A stretch of 64,000 nucleotides of DNA from Flavobacterium tibetense (GTDB taxonomy: Bacteria > Bacteroidota > Bacteroidia > Flavobacteriales > Flavobacteriaceae), in contig NZ_QLST01000007.1 in NCBI RefSeq assembly GCF_003293845.1, positions 1 through 64,000 of the forward strand. Direction: 5' to 3'. A model generated the notes under the pieces. That model was not told the DNA's origin. It did not search any database and saw only the letters and a list, made by a program, of their open reading frames with translations. Below are positions 55,967-64,000 of the stretch, piece by piece; position 1 is the stretch's first letter; each line of letters begins with the position of its first letter. A program made the position numbers and the translations under genes.

Positions 55967-57979
55967 TTATTTTATCCTATAAAATCCCTTTTCGGCAGTG
56001 GCATGAAAAGGGATTTTTTCTTGCTCGCAAGTTGCCTTCCATTGGTTAATTCTATAAAAACCGTTACTATTGTCGGCAATGATAGTTTTAGGTTGTAGCT
56101 CTTTAATTACACGCTCTAAATTGATTTTTGGATTGTCTATCAAAACGACAACATCAGGATTTATCCCAATTTTAAAATAGCCCGAATCATCAATTACCAA
56201 TATTTTTCGATTCCCAAATAGATATACATTTTCAATGGGTAAAATGGTGCTATTTTCTGTAAAATTGCCTCTATTGTAATCCGAAATAGTTGCAATTTGC
56301 TCTTCGGGTGAAGTGCTGAAAAATGTTGTTTCGGTATTCTTTTTTATGGCAAATAAACTTCCTTTGGTATTAAAAATTAGCATTTCGTGCTGCAATTGCG
56401 CAGAAGTTTGTGAGAAAACATACGTAATTTGAACCAAAATGATACTGACCAAAAAATAGATCAGCGCTTTGTTCTTTTTCTGATACAACCAATACAAAAA
56501 GCAAGCAATCATCAAATAAGCTACCAAACACAAACTCGCCGAAAATGAAATATTCCGAATGATAAACGTGTCAAATTTTGAAATCCAACCGACGTAAAAT
56601 GTCATGAAATCGATTATTTTCTCTATGGCAAAAGCTGGAAATTGGGCTAACATTGGAAATATAAAATTCAAAATCAAGGTCAAAACACCAAGTAATAAAA
56701 GTAATGTCACGAATGGAATGACCAAAATATTAGCTACCAAAAATAATATTGGAAACTGATTGAAATAATACAAACTCAATGGTAAAACACCAATTTGTGC
56801 CGCAACAGAAACCAAAATCAAATCCACAACATAGCGACTAATTTTATTTTTACTGAAGTAAAACCGTTCGAAAAAAGGCTGAAATAAAACAATCGACAAA
56901 ACCGCCGAATAACTCAATTGAAAGCCAATATCAAAGATAAAATTCGGATTTACAAGTAACAAAAGCAAAGCCGATGCTGCAATGGAATTGTAAACCGAAC
57001 TTCTTTTGTTCCAAAATCTTCCAATAGCAATAATACTAAATAAAGTCACAGCCCGACTCACAGAAGCCGAAAATCCAGTTAATGCCGCAAATGACCAAAG
57101 TAGAAATAAAGTCAGAAGCAATTCGATTAATCTACCTTTTTTGTAACGTTTCAAAGGTTTTAAAGCAAAAGCAATGAACATGTAAATGATTCCAACATGT
57201 AATCCTGAAATGGCTAAAACGTGCATGACACCAGCATCAGTAAAAGAAGTTAATGTGTCTTGTTCCAAATGATTTTTTTGCCCAAAAAGCAAAGCGTTGA
57301 TGAAAGCTTGTGTTTCGGGTTTCCAATTTAAATGATGAAAACTTGAAGTCAGTTTTACTCTGGTGAAATGGGTAAATGATGCAAATGTGGATTGGTTTCC
57401 AATGATTCTAAAATCATTCGGCTTCAAGAAAACTTGGTGAAAAATATGTTGATTCGCTAGATAATTGGCATAATCAAATTGGTACGGATTCAAATTTTTT
57501 GGAACACTTTGCAATTGCGATTCAAAAAGTACTACATCACCTGGTTTTAGTTGTGTTGGATTGTCTTTTTTATTGTAAATCAGGATTTTTCCAATAGCTT
57601 GTTTTTGGTTAACCGATTGAATTTCGAATTCGTATTTGTGATTTTTGGCACTCGATTTCAATACTTTGGAAACTACACCAGAAACATAATTGTTTTCTGT
57701 TTGCAATACATTCGAATAATGATTAGCACGATTGGGTTGGAAATGCAAAAAGTGAAGTCCTGTTCCAATGAAAAAAGCTAAAAAAGCAGTGGCAATTCCA
57801 AAGTTAATCGAAGGGAACAATTGTTTTCTCGCTTTCAAGAAATACAATAGAAAAATCAAAAAACTAATAGTAATTCCAATTGAAATTTGAAAACCATTGG
57901 GTAGAAACGATTTTCCAGCAACAATACCTACTGCTAGAGTTAATGTAAATGGAATGAGTGGAAACGGAAATACTTTCAA
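55967..57979 (-). CDS. comEC: ComEC/Rec2 family competence protein
   Basis: Inner-membrane DNA-uptake channel protein. 670 residues with many helices. The family motif VMHVLAISGLHVGIIYMFIA (about residues 245-265) and TGFSASVSRAVTLFSII follow the N-terminal OB-like ComEC_N region. The last 120 residues resemble the metallo-beta-lactamase domain start but lack an HxHxDH motif, so no nuclease activity is expected from it. Its 3' end encodes the hairpin that terminates the convergent thioredoxin gene. First of a minus-strand gene set ending with surE at the upstream side. Confidence 0.9.
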   Translation of the reverse strand: MKVFPFPLIPFTLTLAVGIVAGKSFLPNGFQISIGITISFLIFLLYFLKARKQLFPSINFGIATAFLAFFIGTGLHFLHFQPNRANHYSNVLQTENNYVSGVVSKVLKSSAKNHKYEFEIQSVNQKQAIGKILIYNKKDNPTQLKPGDVVLFESQLQSVPKNLNPYQFDYANYLANQHIFHQVFLKPNDFRIIGNQSTFASFTHFTRVKLTSSFHHLNWKPETQAFINALLFGQKNHLEQDTLTSFTDAGVMHVLAISGLHVGIIYMFIAFALKPLKRYKKGRLIELLLTLFLLWSFAALTGFSASVSRAVTLFSIIAIGRFWNKRSSVYNSIAASALLLLLVNPNFIFDIGFQLSYSAVLSIVLFQPFFERFYFSKNKISRYVVDLILVSVAAQIGVLPLSLYYFNQFPILFLVANILVIPFVTLLLLLGVLTLILNFIFPMLAQFPAFAIEKIIDFMTFYVGWISKFDTFIIRNISFSASLCLVAYLMIACFLYWLYQKKNKALIYFLVSIILVQITYVFSQTSAQLQHEMLIFNTKGSLFAIKKNTETTFFSTSPEEQIATISDYNRGNFTENSTILPIENVYLFGNRKILVIDDSGYFKIGINPDVVVLIDNPKINLERVIKELQPKTIIADNSNGFYRINQWKATCEQEKIPFHATAEKGFYRIK
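55981..56017 (+). terminator. Terminator for the thioredoxin gene, inside comEC
   Basis: A perfect 13-bp stem AAAATCCCTTTTC / GAAAAGGGATTTT with an 11-nt loop and a T run on the plus strand. It lies within the last 17 codons of comEC. Confidence 0.8.
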
Positions 57980-58016
57980 ACCAATAAATTAGTTGGGTTA
58001 AAAGTAAGAAAAAGTT

Positions 58017-58538
58017 TTAATTAATTACACGGTTAATTTGCGCAAAACTTTTATCGTAATACGGTTCGGCTGTGGAAGAGATAATCACGCCTTTTTGCGT
58101 AGACGAATGAATAAATTTGATTTCATCATTCGAAATTTCTGTTATGATTCCTACGTGATTGATCGTCCGACTACCATTGGTTTTGAAGAAAATTAAATCG
58201 CCAACTTGTGCTTTTTTTGTCGCGATTTTTTCGCCTTGTGTTGCCATTGCATTAGAAGTTCTTGGCAACGCAATGTTGAAGTTTTTAAAAGTAGTAAACA
58301 CCAAACCCGAACAATCCATTCCTGCTTTTGTAGTGCCGCCATATCGGTATTTTACGCCCAAGTTTTCTGTGGCAAAATCTACAATTTCATAATTCAATTT
58401 ACCAGCGGATTTTTTAGTTTTTTTGGTGTCGTAAATCCCTTTTTTTATGGCTTCATCTTTGGATGTTACAATATTGGATTGCGTTTTACAGCTGATTACG
58501 AAAATGCTGAGAAGAAATAGAAATGCGAATTTTTTCAA
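58017..58538 (-). CDS. NlpC/P60 family lipoprotein peptidase (C40)
   Basis: Peptidoglycan-peptide hydrolase. 173 residues, signal MKKFAFLFLLSIFVISC with a lipobox Cys at residue 17. The NlpC/P60 domain holds catalytic Cys in TTKAGMDCSGLVFTTFK, His in INHVGIITEI and the third polar residue in KFIHSSTQKG. GVKYRYGG and VGDLIFFK are also family-typical. Anchored to a membrane and facing the periplasm. Between comEC and lpxB with short gaps (37 and 29 nt). Confidence 0.94.
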   Translation of the reverse strand: MKKFAFLFLLSIFVISCKTQSNIVTSKDEAIKKGIYDTKKTKKSAGKLNYEIVDFATENLGVKYRYGGTTKAGMDCSGLVFTTFKNFNIALPRTSNAMATQGEKIATKKAQVGDLIFFKTNGSRTINHVGIITEISNDEIKFIHSSTQKGVIISSTAEPYYDKSFAQINRVIN

Positions 58539-58567
58539 GGCTTTGACTTTTTTCGCTAAAATAAAAA

Positions 58568-59680
58568 TTATTTCTCAAACGACGAAACAATTAACTTCGC
58601 TGTTTTCGCGCTTGCTCCTTTTCCGCCTAATTTGTTTTTTAATGTTTCGTAGTCTTTCAACATTTTTTCGCGATGTGGTCCTGATAAAATTTTAGCCAAT
58701 TCCAAACGAATGTTTTTTGTGTTTAATTCGTCTTGAATCAGTTCTTTTACCACTTCTTTGTCCATGATTAAATTGACCAATGAAATGTATTTCAACGTAA
58801 TGACTCTTTTGGCAATTTGGTACGAAATCCAACTCCCCTTATAACAAACCACTTCTGGAACTTTGAATAAAGCGGTTTCTAACGTTGCGGTTCCCGAAGT
58901 AACCAATGCTGCATGAGCAACACTCAATAAATCATACGTTTTATTGGAAATAAAGGCTACATTTTCGTTCAAAAAAGGTTGGTATAATTCCAAATCTTGA
59001 CTTGGAGCACCAGCAATAACAAATTGGTATTCTTTAAAATCTTGAACCACCGAAAGCATCAACGAGAGCATTTTGGTAATTTCTTGTTTACGGCTACCAG
59101 GTAATAAAGCAATAATTGGTTTTTCGGATAATTGATGCGTTTTTCTGAATGTTGCGTCGTCAACCGTTGTTCGGTTTTCAATAGCATCAATTAATGGATG
59201 ACCTACAAAATGAACTGGGAATTGGTGTTTGTTTTCGTAAAAATCTTTCTCAAAAGGCAAAATAACATACATAAAATCTACATCGCGTTTAATGGCTTTG
59301 ATGCGGTTTTCTTTCCAAGCCCAAATTTGAGGTGAAATGTAATAATGTGTTGGAATCTTACGTTCTTTTGCCCAAGTCGCAATTCGCATGTTAAAACCCG
59401 GATAATCTATAAAAATAATAGCATCAGGTTGAAAATCAGCAATATCCTTTTTACAGATTTTGATGTTGTTTAAAATGGTTTTTAAATTCAATACTACTTC
59501 AATAAAGCCCATAAAAGCCAATTCACGATAATGTTTTACCATGGTGCCGCCAACTGCTTGCATCAAATCGCCACCCCAAAAACGTATTTCAGCATTAGGA
59601 TCTTCTTTGTACAAAGCTTTCATTAAGTTGGCTCCATGCAAATCGCCTGAAGCTTCACCCGCTATGATGTAGTATTTCAT
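58568..59680 (-). CDS. lpxB: Lipid-A-disaccharide synthase
   Basis: Glycosyltransferase (GT19) joining lipid X and UDP-diacylglucosamine in lipid A synthesis. 370 residues. Start MKYYIIAGEASGDLHGANLM, then FMGFIEVVLNL, DYPGFNMRIATWAKERK, YYISPQIWAWKENRIKAI, FVGHPLIDAI, and LLPGSRKQEI; VTSGTATLETALFKVPEVVCYK near the end. A complete, canonical member. It lies downstream of surE and a small membrane protein. Confidence 0.97.
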   Translation of the reverse strand: MKYYIIAGEASGDLHGANLMKALYKEDPNAEIRFWGGDLMQAVGGTMVKHYRELAFMGFIEVVLNLKTILNNIKICKKDIADFQPDAIIFIDYPGFNMRIATWAKERKIPTHYYISPQIWAWKENRIKAIKRDVDFMYVILPFEKDFYENKHQFPVHFVGHPLIDAIENRTTVDDATFRKTHQLSEKPIIALLPGSRKQEITKMLSLMLSVVQDFKEYQFVIAGAPSQDLELYQPFLNENVAFISNKTYDLLSVAHAALVTSGTATLETALFKVPEVVCYKGSWISYQIAKRVITLKYISLVNLIMDKEVVKELIQDELNTKNIRLELAKILSGPHREKMLKDYETLKNKLGGKGASAKTAKLIVSSFEK

Positions 59681-59682
59681 TG

Positions 59683-59955
59683 TTACAAAATCAAGGTTAA
59701 AATAGTAAGTACAAACATGGCTAAAATAACGCCGCGTGCCATTAAATCTCTGTTTATTTTCAATAAAATAAAAAATAAAATTAAGTTTAAAATTGCACCT
59801 AGCGTAATGACTTTTCCAATCAATCCGCCTTGTTGCATCATTTTAAAACCGTCAATAAAATTCAAATCGGTGTAAATTTTTAAGGCTATAAAACAACCAA
59901 TAAATCCACCTACTAATCCTAATAGAATTCCAATAAAAAAATCTTTCTTTTGCAT
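59683..59955 (-). CDS. Small hydrophobic membrane protein
   Basis: 90 residues with three predicted helices (FFIGILLGLVGGFIGCFIAL, IGKVITLGAILNLILFFILL, GVILAMFVLTILTLIL). Between surE and lpxB with gaps of 1 and 2 nt, so translationally linked. No family recognised; relatives are common in flavobacterial surE-lpxB loci. Confidence 0.75.
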   Translation of the reverse strand: MQKKDFFIGILLGLVGGFIGCFIALKIYTDLNFIDGFKMMQQGGLIGKVITLGAILNLILFFILLKINRDLMARGVILAMFVLTILTLIL

Positions 59956-59956
59956 G

Positions 59957-60721
59957 TTATAAATCCCAATTATTTACTATTTGTATGGCATGATGAGCGG
60001 TTAAGTCAAATTGCACAGGAACAACAGAAATAAATCCATTTTCCAACGCCCATTCATCCGTATCTTGTCCTTTGTCTTGATTCACGAATTCGCCTGATAA
60101 CCAATAATATTCTTTTCCTTGCGGATTCGTTCTTTTGTCAAATTGTTCCATCCACATGGCTTTGGCTTGCCGGCACACTTTTATTCCTTGAATCGTTTTT
60201 TCTGCTTTTGGAAAATTTACATTTAAAACAACACCTTCGGGTAATTTATTGTGTAATACTTCCAATGCAATTTTTTTTACATATTTTTTGATAGGTTCAA
60301 AATCGGTATGCCAACCATAATCTACATGCGAAAACCCGATTGCAGGAATACCTTCGATTCCGGCTTCAACAGCAGCACTCATCGTTCCCGAATAAATCAC
60401 ATTGATAGAAGAATTAGAACCGTGATTGATTCCAGAAACACACAAATCAGGCTTGCGTTTCAAGATCTCTCGTACTGCCATTTTTACACAGTCTACTGGT
60501 GTTCCAGAACAACTGTATTCGTGTTCTAAATCAGGATCTAGATTCACTTTGTCAATATGCAAGGTGTTGTTAATAGTAATAGCATGTCCCATAGCACTTT
60601 GCGGACTATCAGGCGCCACAACAATTACATCGCCAATTTCTTTCATCACGCTAATTAACGTTCGAATGCCTGGCGCAACAATGCTGTCATCATTGGTAAC
60701 TAAAATAAGTGGTTTACTCAT
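59957..60721 (-). CDS. surE: 5'/3'-nucleotidase SurE
   Basis: Survival protein, metal-dependent nucleotidase and exopolyphosphatase. 254 residues. LVTNDDSIVAPGI with metal-binding D11/D12, VVAPDSPQSAMGHAIT, CSGTPVDCVKMAV, and CVSGINHGSNSSINVIYSGTM. Canonical length. First gene of the surE-small membrane protein-lpxB run. No good TAnnTTTG box was seen upstream. Confidence 0.97.
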   Translation of the reverse strand: MSKPLILVTNDDSIVAPGIRTLISVMKEIGDVIVVAPDSPQSAMGHAITINNTLHIDKVNLDPDLEHEYSCSGTPVDCVKMAVREILKRKPDLCVSGINHGSNSSINVIYSGTMSAAVEAGIEGIPAIGFSHVDYGWHTDFEPIKKYVKKIALEVLHNKLPEGVVLNVNFPKAEKTIQGIKVCRQAKAMWMEQFDKRTNPQGKEYYWLSGEFVNQDKGQDTDEWALENGFISVVPVQFDLTAHHAIQIVNNWDL

Positions 60722-60866
60722 TTTGAATTATTTTTGGCTAAATTAATTATTTTCGGACTAAAAAAGGGTTTAAAACCCAATTATTCTAACTGATTTTAAC
60801 AAAATTTTATTGTATATTGCACTTTTGTGGCACGGTTTTTTATGTACCTTAGATGAAAAATTTTGA

Positions 60867-63023
60867 ATGAAACGAATAGTTGATTTTATGAAAAGAAATT
60901 ATAAGATTATTTTACTGGTAACTATTTTATCAGCAGTACTTTGGAGCTTTGTTCCAAGTAAAAAAGCGGAAGATCCTGAAAAAGATAAATTGTTACTGGA
61001 GTTATTGACTTTTGTCTTAGACAAAGGACATTATGACCCAATTGCGTTTGATGATGCCTTTTCTGTAGCTGCCTATAAAGAATATTTGAATAGTTTAGAC
61101 CCTTCAAAACGTTTCTTTATTCAGTCCGATTTGGATGAATTTAGCAAATACGAAAAGCAAATTGATGATATGGTTTTGAATAAAGATTTAACTTTTTTCG
61201 AAATCACGCATACACGTTTGATGCAACGTATGAAAGAATCTAGAAAGATTTACAAGGACATTCTTGATAAGCCGTTCAACTTTGCTACCAATGAAAAGTT
61301 TAATGTAGATTATGAAAAGCAACCATTTGCAAAAAATGAACGTGAATTAAAAGATCGTTGGAGAAAACAATTAAAATTATCGGTTTTATCTTCTATAACG
61401 GATAAACAAAAATTGGAAGAAGATAAAAAGAAAAATGATGCTTCTTACCAAGTGAAGTCTTTTGAAAGTATCGAAAAAGAGTCAAGAGAAAACACTCTAA
61501 AATCGTTAAATGATTATTTTGACTTTATTGAAGATGAATTGGATAGAAGTGATTGGTTTTCAATTTATATTAATGCATTAGTAGAACGATTTGATCCGCA
61601 TACGTTTTATTTTTCTCCTGATAATAAAGAGAAATTTGATATTAGTATGAGCGGAACTTTCGAAGGGATTGGCGCTAGATTACAAAAGAAAACAGAAGGT
61701 GTTGAGGTTTCTGAATTAATTTCTGGTGGACCGGCTTGGAGAGGAAAAGAATTGGAAGCGGGTGATATGATTTTGAAAGTAGCACAAGGCGCAGATGAAC
61801 CTTTGGATATTGCTGGAATGCGTTTGGATGATGTAGTGAAAAAAATCAAAGGTCCAAAAGGAACAGAAGTGCGTTTGACTGTTAAAAAAGTGGATGGTAC
61901 AATCAAAGTAGTTTCCATTATTCGTGATGAAGTAGAAACGGAAGAAACTTTTGCGCGTTCGGCAGTAATTGAAAAAGACGGAAAGAAATTTGGAATTATT
62001 TATTTACCAAAATTCTATATCAAATTCGAAAACAAAGACAATCGTGATGCTTATAAAGATGTAGCTAAAGAAGTTGCGTATTTGAAAGAGCAAAATGTAG
62101 AAGGTATTGTGGTGGATTTACGTGGAAACGGCGGCGGTTCTCTAGAAACGGTTGTTAAAATGACAGGATTGTTTATCGATGAAGGTCCAGTTGTACAAAT
62201 CAAATCATCTGGAAGAAGAAAAGAAGTGCTTTACGATACCGATAAAGGTGTACAATGGGATGGACCATTGGTGGTAATGGTAGATAATTTCTCGGCTTCG
62301 GCATCTGAAATCTTTGCCGCTGCGATTCAAGATTACAAAAGAGGAATTGTTATTGGAAGTAAACACACTTACGGAAAAGGAACGGTACAAAATGTAATTG
62401 ATTTGAACCAATTTGTTCGTGGGAATTCCTTAGGTGATTTGGGAGCATTGAAAACAACTACTCAGAAATTTTACAGAATTGATGGTGGTTCAACCCAATT
62501 AAAAGGAGTTTTGAGCGATATTGTTTTGCCAGACAGATTCCGTTATTTGGATATGGGCGAGAGAGATGCAACAAATGCGATGCCTTGGGATAAAATTGAT
62601 CCTGCGAAATATGTACCAGTATCGAATGGTTTTGAAACTATAATTGCAAAAAGTAATTCCCGAATTGCTACAAATGATAACTTCAAACTGATTGACGAAA
62701 ACGCCAAATGGATTTTTGAAAGAAAAGATGATAACGATTTTGATTTGAATCTAGAAGCTTTCAAAGCTAAAATGAAAGACTCTGATGAGAAAGCTAAGAA
62801 ATTCAAAGCTATTTCCGAATTTAATAACCAATTGCAATTTTCTTGGTTGCCATACGAAAATGAATTATTTGAGAAAGACGCTTTGTCCAAAGAAAAGCGA
62901 GAACGTTGGCATGAAGAAATGCAAAAAGATATTTATGTTGATGAAGCTTTTAATGTTTTAGCGGATTTAAAAACTTCTGGCAAAGAAAATAAAGTTGCTG
63001 AAGTTAAAAAGAAGAAAAAATAA
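60867..63023 (+). CDS. prc: Carboxy-terminal processing protease (Tsp/Prc type, S41)
   Basis: Periplasmic tail-specific protease. 718 residues. An N-terminal membrane anchor or signal (YKIILLVTILSAVLWSFVP), then a helical domain, a PDZ domain around residues 250-350 (GTFEGIGARLQKKTEG, then ISGGPAWRGKELEAGD), and the S41 catalytic core. The dyad is S478 in VDNFSASASEIFAAAIQ with K504 in HTYGKGTVQ. A long C-terminal helical region matches the Tsp DUF3340 extension. The start ATG at 60867 is used; another ATG lies seven codons on. Likely controls periplasmic protein quality and peptidoglycan enzymes. Confidence 0.94.
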   Translation: MKRIVDFMKRNYKIILLVTILSAVLWSFVPSKKAEDPEKDKLLLELLTFVLDKGHYDPIAFDDAFSVAAYKEYLNSLDPSKRFFIQSDLDEFSKYEKQIDDMVLNKDLTFFEITHTRLMQRMKESRKIYKDILDKPFNFATNEKFNVDYEKQPFAKNERELKDRWRKQLKLSVLSSITDKQKLEEDKKKNDASYQVKSFESIEKESRENTLKSLNDYFDFIEDELDRSDWFSIYINALVERFDPHTFYFSPDNKEKFDISMSGTFEGIGARLQKKTEGVEVSELISGGPAWRGKELEAGDMILKVAQGADEPLDIAGMRLDDVVKKIKGPKGTEVRLTVKKVDGTIKVVSIIRDEVETEETFARSAVIEKDGKKFGIIYLPKFYIKFENKDNRDAYKDVAKEVAYLKEQNVEGIVVDLRGNGGGSLETVVKMTGLFIDEGPVVQIKSSGRRKEVLYDTDKGVQWDGPLVVMVDNFSASASEIFAAAIQDYKRGIVIGSKHTYGKGTVQNVIDLNQFVRGNSLGDLGALKTTTQKFYRIDGGSTQLKGVLSDIVLPDRFRYLDMGERDATNAMPWDKIDPAKYVPVSNGFETIIAKSNSRIATNDNFKLIDENAKWIFERKDDNDFDLNLEAFKAKMKDSDEKAKKFKAISEFNNQLQFSWLPYENELFEKDALSKEKRERWHEEMQKDIYVDEAFNVLADLKTSGKENKVAEVKKKKK

Positions 63024-63030
63024 GTTTAAA

Positions 63031-63061
63031 AAAACGCCAAATGAATTTCATTTGGCGTTTT
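63031..63061. terminator. Terminator between the S41 protease and the coiled-coil protein gene
   Basis: A perfect 14-bp stem AAAACGCCAAATGA / TCATTTGGCGTTTT with a 3-nt loop; serves both convergent genes. Confidence 0.9.
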
Positions 63062-63065
63062 CTTT

Positions 63066-63599
63066 TTATTGTAATTTCATTAAATCTTTCTGATTTTTTT
63101 CTTGGTCTTTTTCTAATTTCAGTAAGCGTTCGCGTAAAGAAAGATCTTTCTTTTTCCATTTGATTTCAGCTTCAGGAGAAATTTTTCCTTTTCGTTCCAT
63201 TTTTTCAAGAGCTTTCTGGTGTTTCTCAATTGCTTTTTGTTGTTTGGCAATTCTACTCTGATTTTTTTCTACGTTGCGAAGCGCTTTTGCTCTTTGATTA
63301 GCTTTTTTCTCTTTTTGGCGTAATTCTTTTTCAGCCTTTTTTTGAGCTTTTTCAGCTTTTTTCTGAGCCTGCTGTGCTTTTTTCTGCGCTTGTTCAGCTT
63401 CTTTTAGTGCTTTTTCTTGCGCTTTTTGTTCTTTTATTTTTTCAGCATTTTGTTTGGCTAATTCATTTTGTGCTTTTTCTTGCGCCTTAACATTTCTTAC
63501 AGAATCAATAATAACTGTTTCCATTTTACTCTCAATTACTTGAGAATATCCTACTTGAATACTAACGAAGGCTAATAATAATAAAATTTTTGTTCTCAT
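63066..63599 (-). CDS. Exported Lys/Gln/Ala-rich coiled-coil protein
   Basis: 177 residues with signal peptide MRTKILLLLAFVSIQVGYSQ. After residue 40 the protein is an almost uninterrupted helix of Lys, Glu, Gln and Ala. It has short repeats of the form EKAQKKAEKAQKK (residues 66-96) and a strongly heptadic pattern up to the end KNQKDLMKLQ. No enzymatic motif. Possibly a periplasmic or outer-membrane-associated structural protein. Function unknown. Confidence 0.78.
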   Translation of the reverse strand: MRTKILLLLAFVSIQVGYSQVIESKMETVIIDSVRNVKAQEKAQNELAKQNAEKIKEQKAQEKALKEAEQAQKKAQQAQKKAEKAQKKAEKELRQKEKKANQRAKALRNVEKNQSRIAKQQKAIEKHQKALEKMERKGKISPEAEIKWKKKDLSLRERLLKLEKDQEKNQKDLMKLQ

Positions 63600-63648
63600 A
63601 ATTTCAATTTTTAAGTACTTTTACAAAGTTACGATAATTCTGACTATT

Positions 63649-64000
63649 ATGACCCTTTTTCGAGCGATATTACTTTTTGTGTTAGTTTGTTTCACTTTTT
63701 CTTGTAAAGAGTATGGAATTGAAATTTTTATTCCAAATCCCGATGAATTGGGCGAAAATACCACTACAGAAGCTGTAATTCCTGGAGATTTTAATTTTTA
63801 CCCAACATCTACGACCAATGTTATTTATCACCGAAAAGGATTTAGTTTTTCTTATTCTGAAACTCACGAACAATCAGAGTGGGTTGCTTACGAATTGACC
63901 GATAAGGACATGATAGCTACAAATTACAACCGACCATATTTCAATCAAGATCCAATAGTTACTACCGCATCAGCTGACTGGAGAAATTTCAAAAACTCGG
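63649..64000 (+). CDS. DNA/RNA non-specific endonuclease family protein (N-terminal part; cut by window edge)
   Basis: The frame opens at the ATG at 63649 and stays open to the right edge (117 codons). Signal MTLFRAILLFVLVCFTFSC ends in a lipobox-like Cys. Downstream residues include the early pattern of NUC1-type endonucleases: SETHEQSEWVAYELTDKDM, then NRPYFNQDPIVTTASADWRN. The catalytic DRGH motif would follow just beyond the window. Family call is therefore from the conserved prefix only. Secreted nucleic-acid scavenging is the usual role. Confidence 0.78.
   Translation, partial: MTLFRAILLFVLVCFTFSCKEYGIEIFIPNPDELGENTTTEAVIPGDFNFYPTSTTNVIYHRKGFSFSYSETHEQSEWVAYELTDKDMIATNYNRPYFNQDPIVTTASADWRNFKNS

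Overview
The window comes from an AT-rich member of the Bacteroidota, almost certainly Flavobacterium or a close Flavobacteriaceae relative. The evidence is the GldE/GldD gliding genes, a type IX secretion (T9SS) type B substrate with a gliding-type C-terminal domain, lipoprotein forms of LptC and FlgP-like proteins, a class II HMG-CoA reductase mevalonate pathway, promoters of the Bacteroidota form TTG-N19-TAnnTTTG, and A-rich leaders without Shine-Dalgarno sites. No phage, insertion sequence, CRISPR array, rRNA operon or recognised defence island is visible. Most of the window is core chromosome.

Layout. 1-7.1 kb: RNase G (3' end cut by the window edge), a 30-residue basic protein, HU, then divergently mutY-ssb-gldE-gldD, a copper-chaperone-like lipoprotein and an EamA permease. 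7.1-11.4 kb: an M16 peptidase pair (one active, one lacking the zinc motif), then rplU-rpmA. 11.5-16.4 kb: tRNA-Leu(UAG), an unknown exported protein, an amidohydrolase, a lipoprotein, a GDPD phosphodiesterase and a BaiN-type flavoprotein. 16.4-20.1 kb: three lipoproteins, two LPP20-like and one TPR/CsgG-like. 20.1-26.8 kb: tspO, then mvaD, a toxin-antitoxin pair, mevalonate kinase, a UbiA prenyltransferase and an RluB-type pseudouridine synthase, followed by an NTF2-like protein and dusB. 27-35 kb: lepA, a 1419-residue T9SS-exported repeat protein, umuC and umuD. 35-42.7 kb (minus strand): ppiD, a second GldE-like CNNM/CBS protein, a 60-residue membrane protein, lptC, a TPR protein, an outer membrane protein and coaX. 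42.8-45.4 kb: tRNA-Phe, a GYDIA-family GHMP kinase and HMG-CoA reductase. 45.4-55.5 kb: a 1465-residue hybrid histidine kinase, then DPP-IV with two POT peptide transporters. 55.5-64 kb: a thioredoxin-like protein, a minus-strand comEC / NlpC-P60 / lpxB / small membrane / surE run, a Tsp-type S41 protease, a coiled-coil protein and the start of a DNA/RNA non-specific endonuclease.

Functional themes. (1) Isoprenoid synthesis is split over two loci: mvaD + mevalonate kinase + UbiA at 20.7-24.3 kb, and HMG-CoA reductase + GYDIA kinase at 43-45.4 kb. The GYDIA kinase is a natural candidate for the phosphomevalonate kinase step. (2) Envelope biogenesis and surface export: gldE/gldD, lptC, lpxB, ppiD, the T9SS substrate and the LPP20 lipoproteins. 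(3) Peptide use: DPP-IV with two di/tripeptide symporters, plus M16 and S41 proteases.

The least explained material is non-coding. There are two intergenic arrays with strict 7-nt periodicity arranged as imperfect inverted repeats, with a possible third half-array. There is a long REP-like hairpin between HMG-CoA reductase and the GYDIA kinase, a region bounded by 17-bp inverted repeats, and two terminators built into gene 3' ends. The toxin-antitoxin pair interrupts the mevalonate operon, and its toxin start codon appears to have changed from ATG to ATA. I found no convincing new multi-gene system; the strongest leads are listed as findings.
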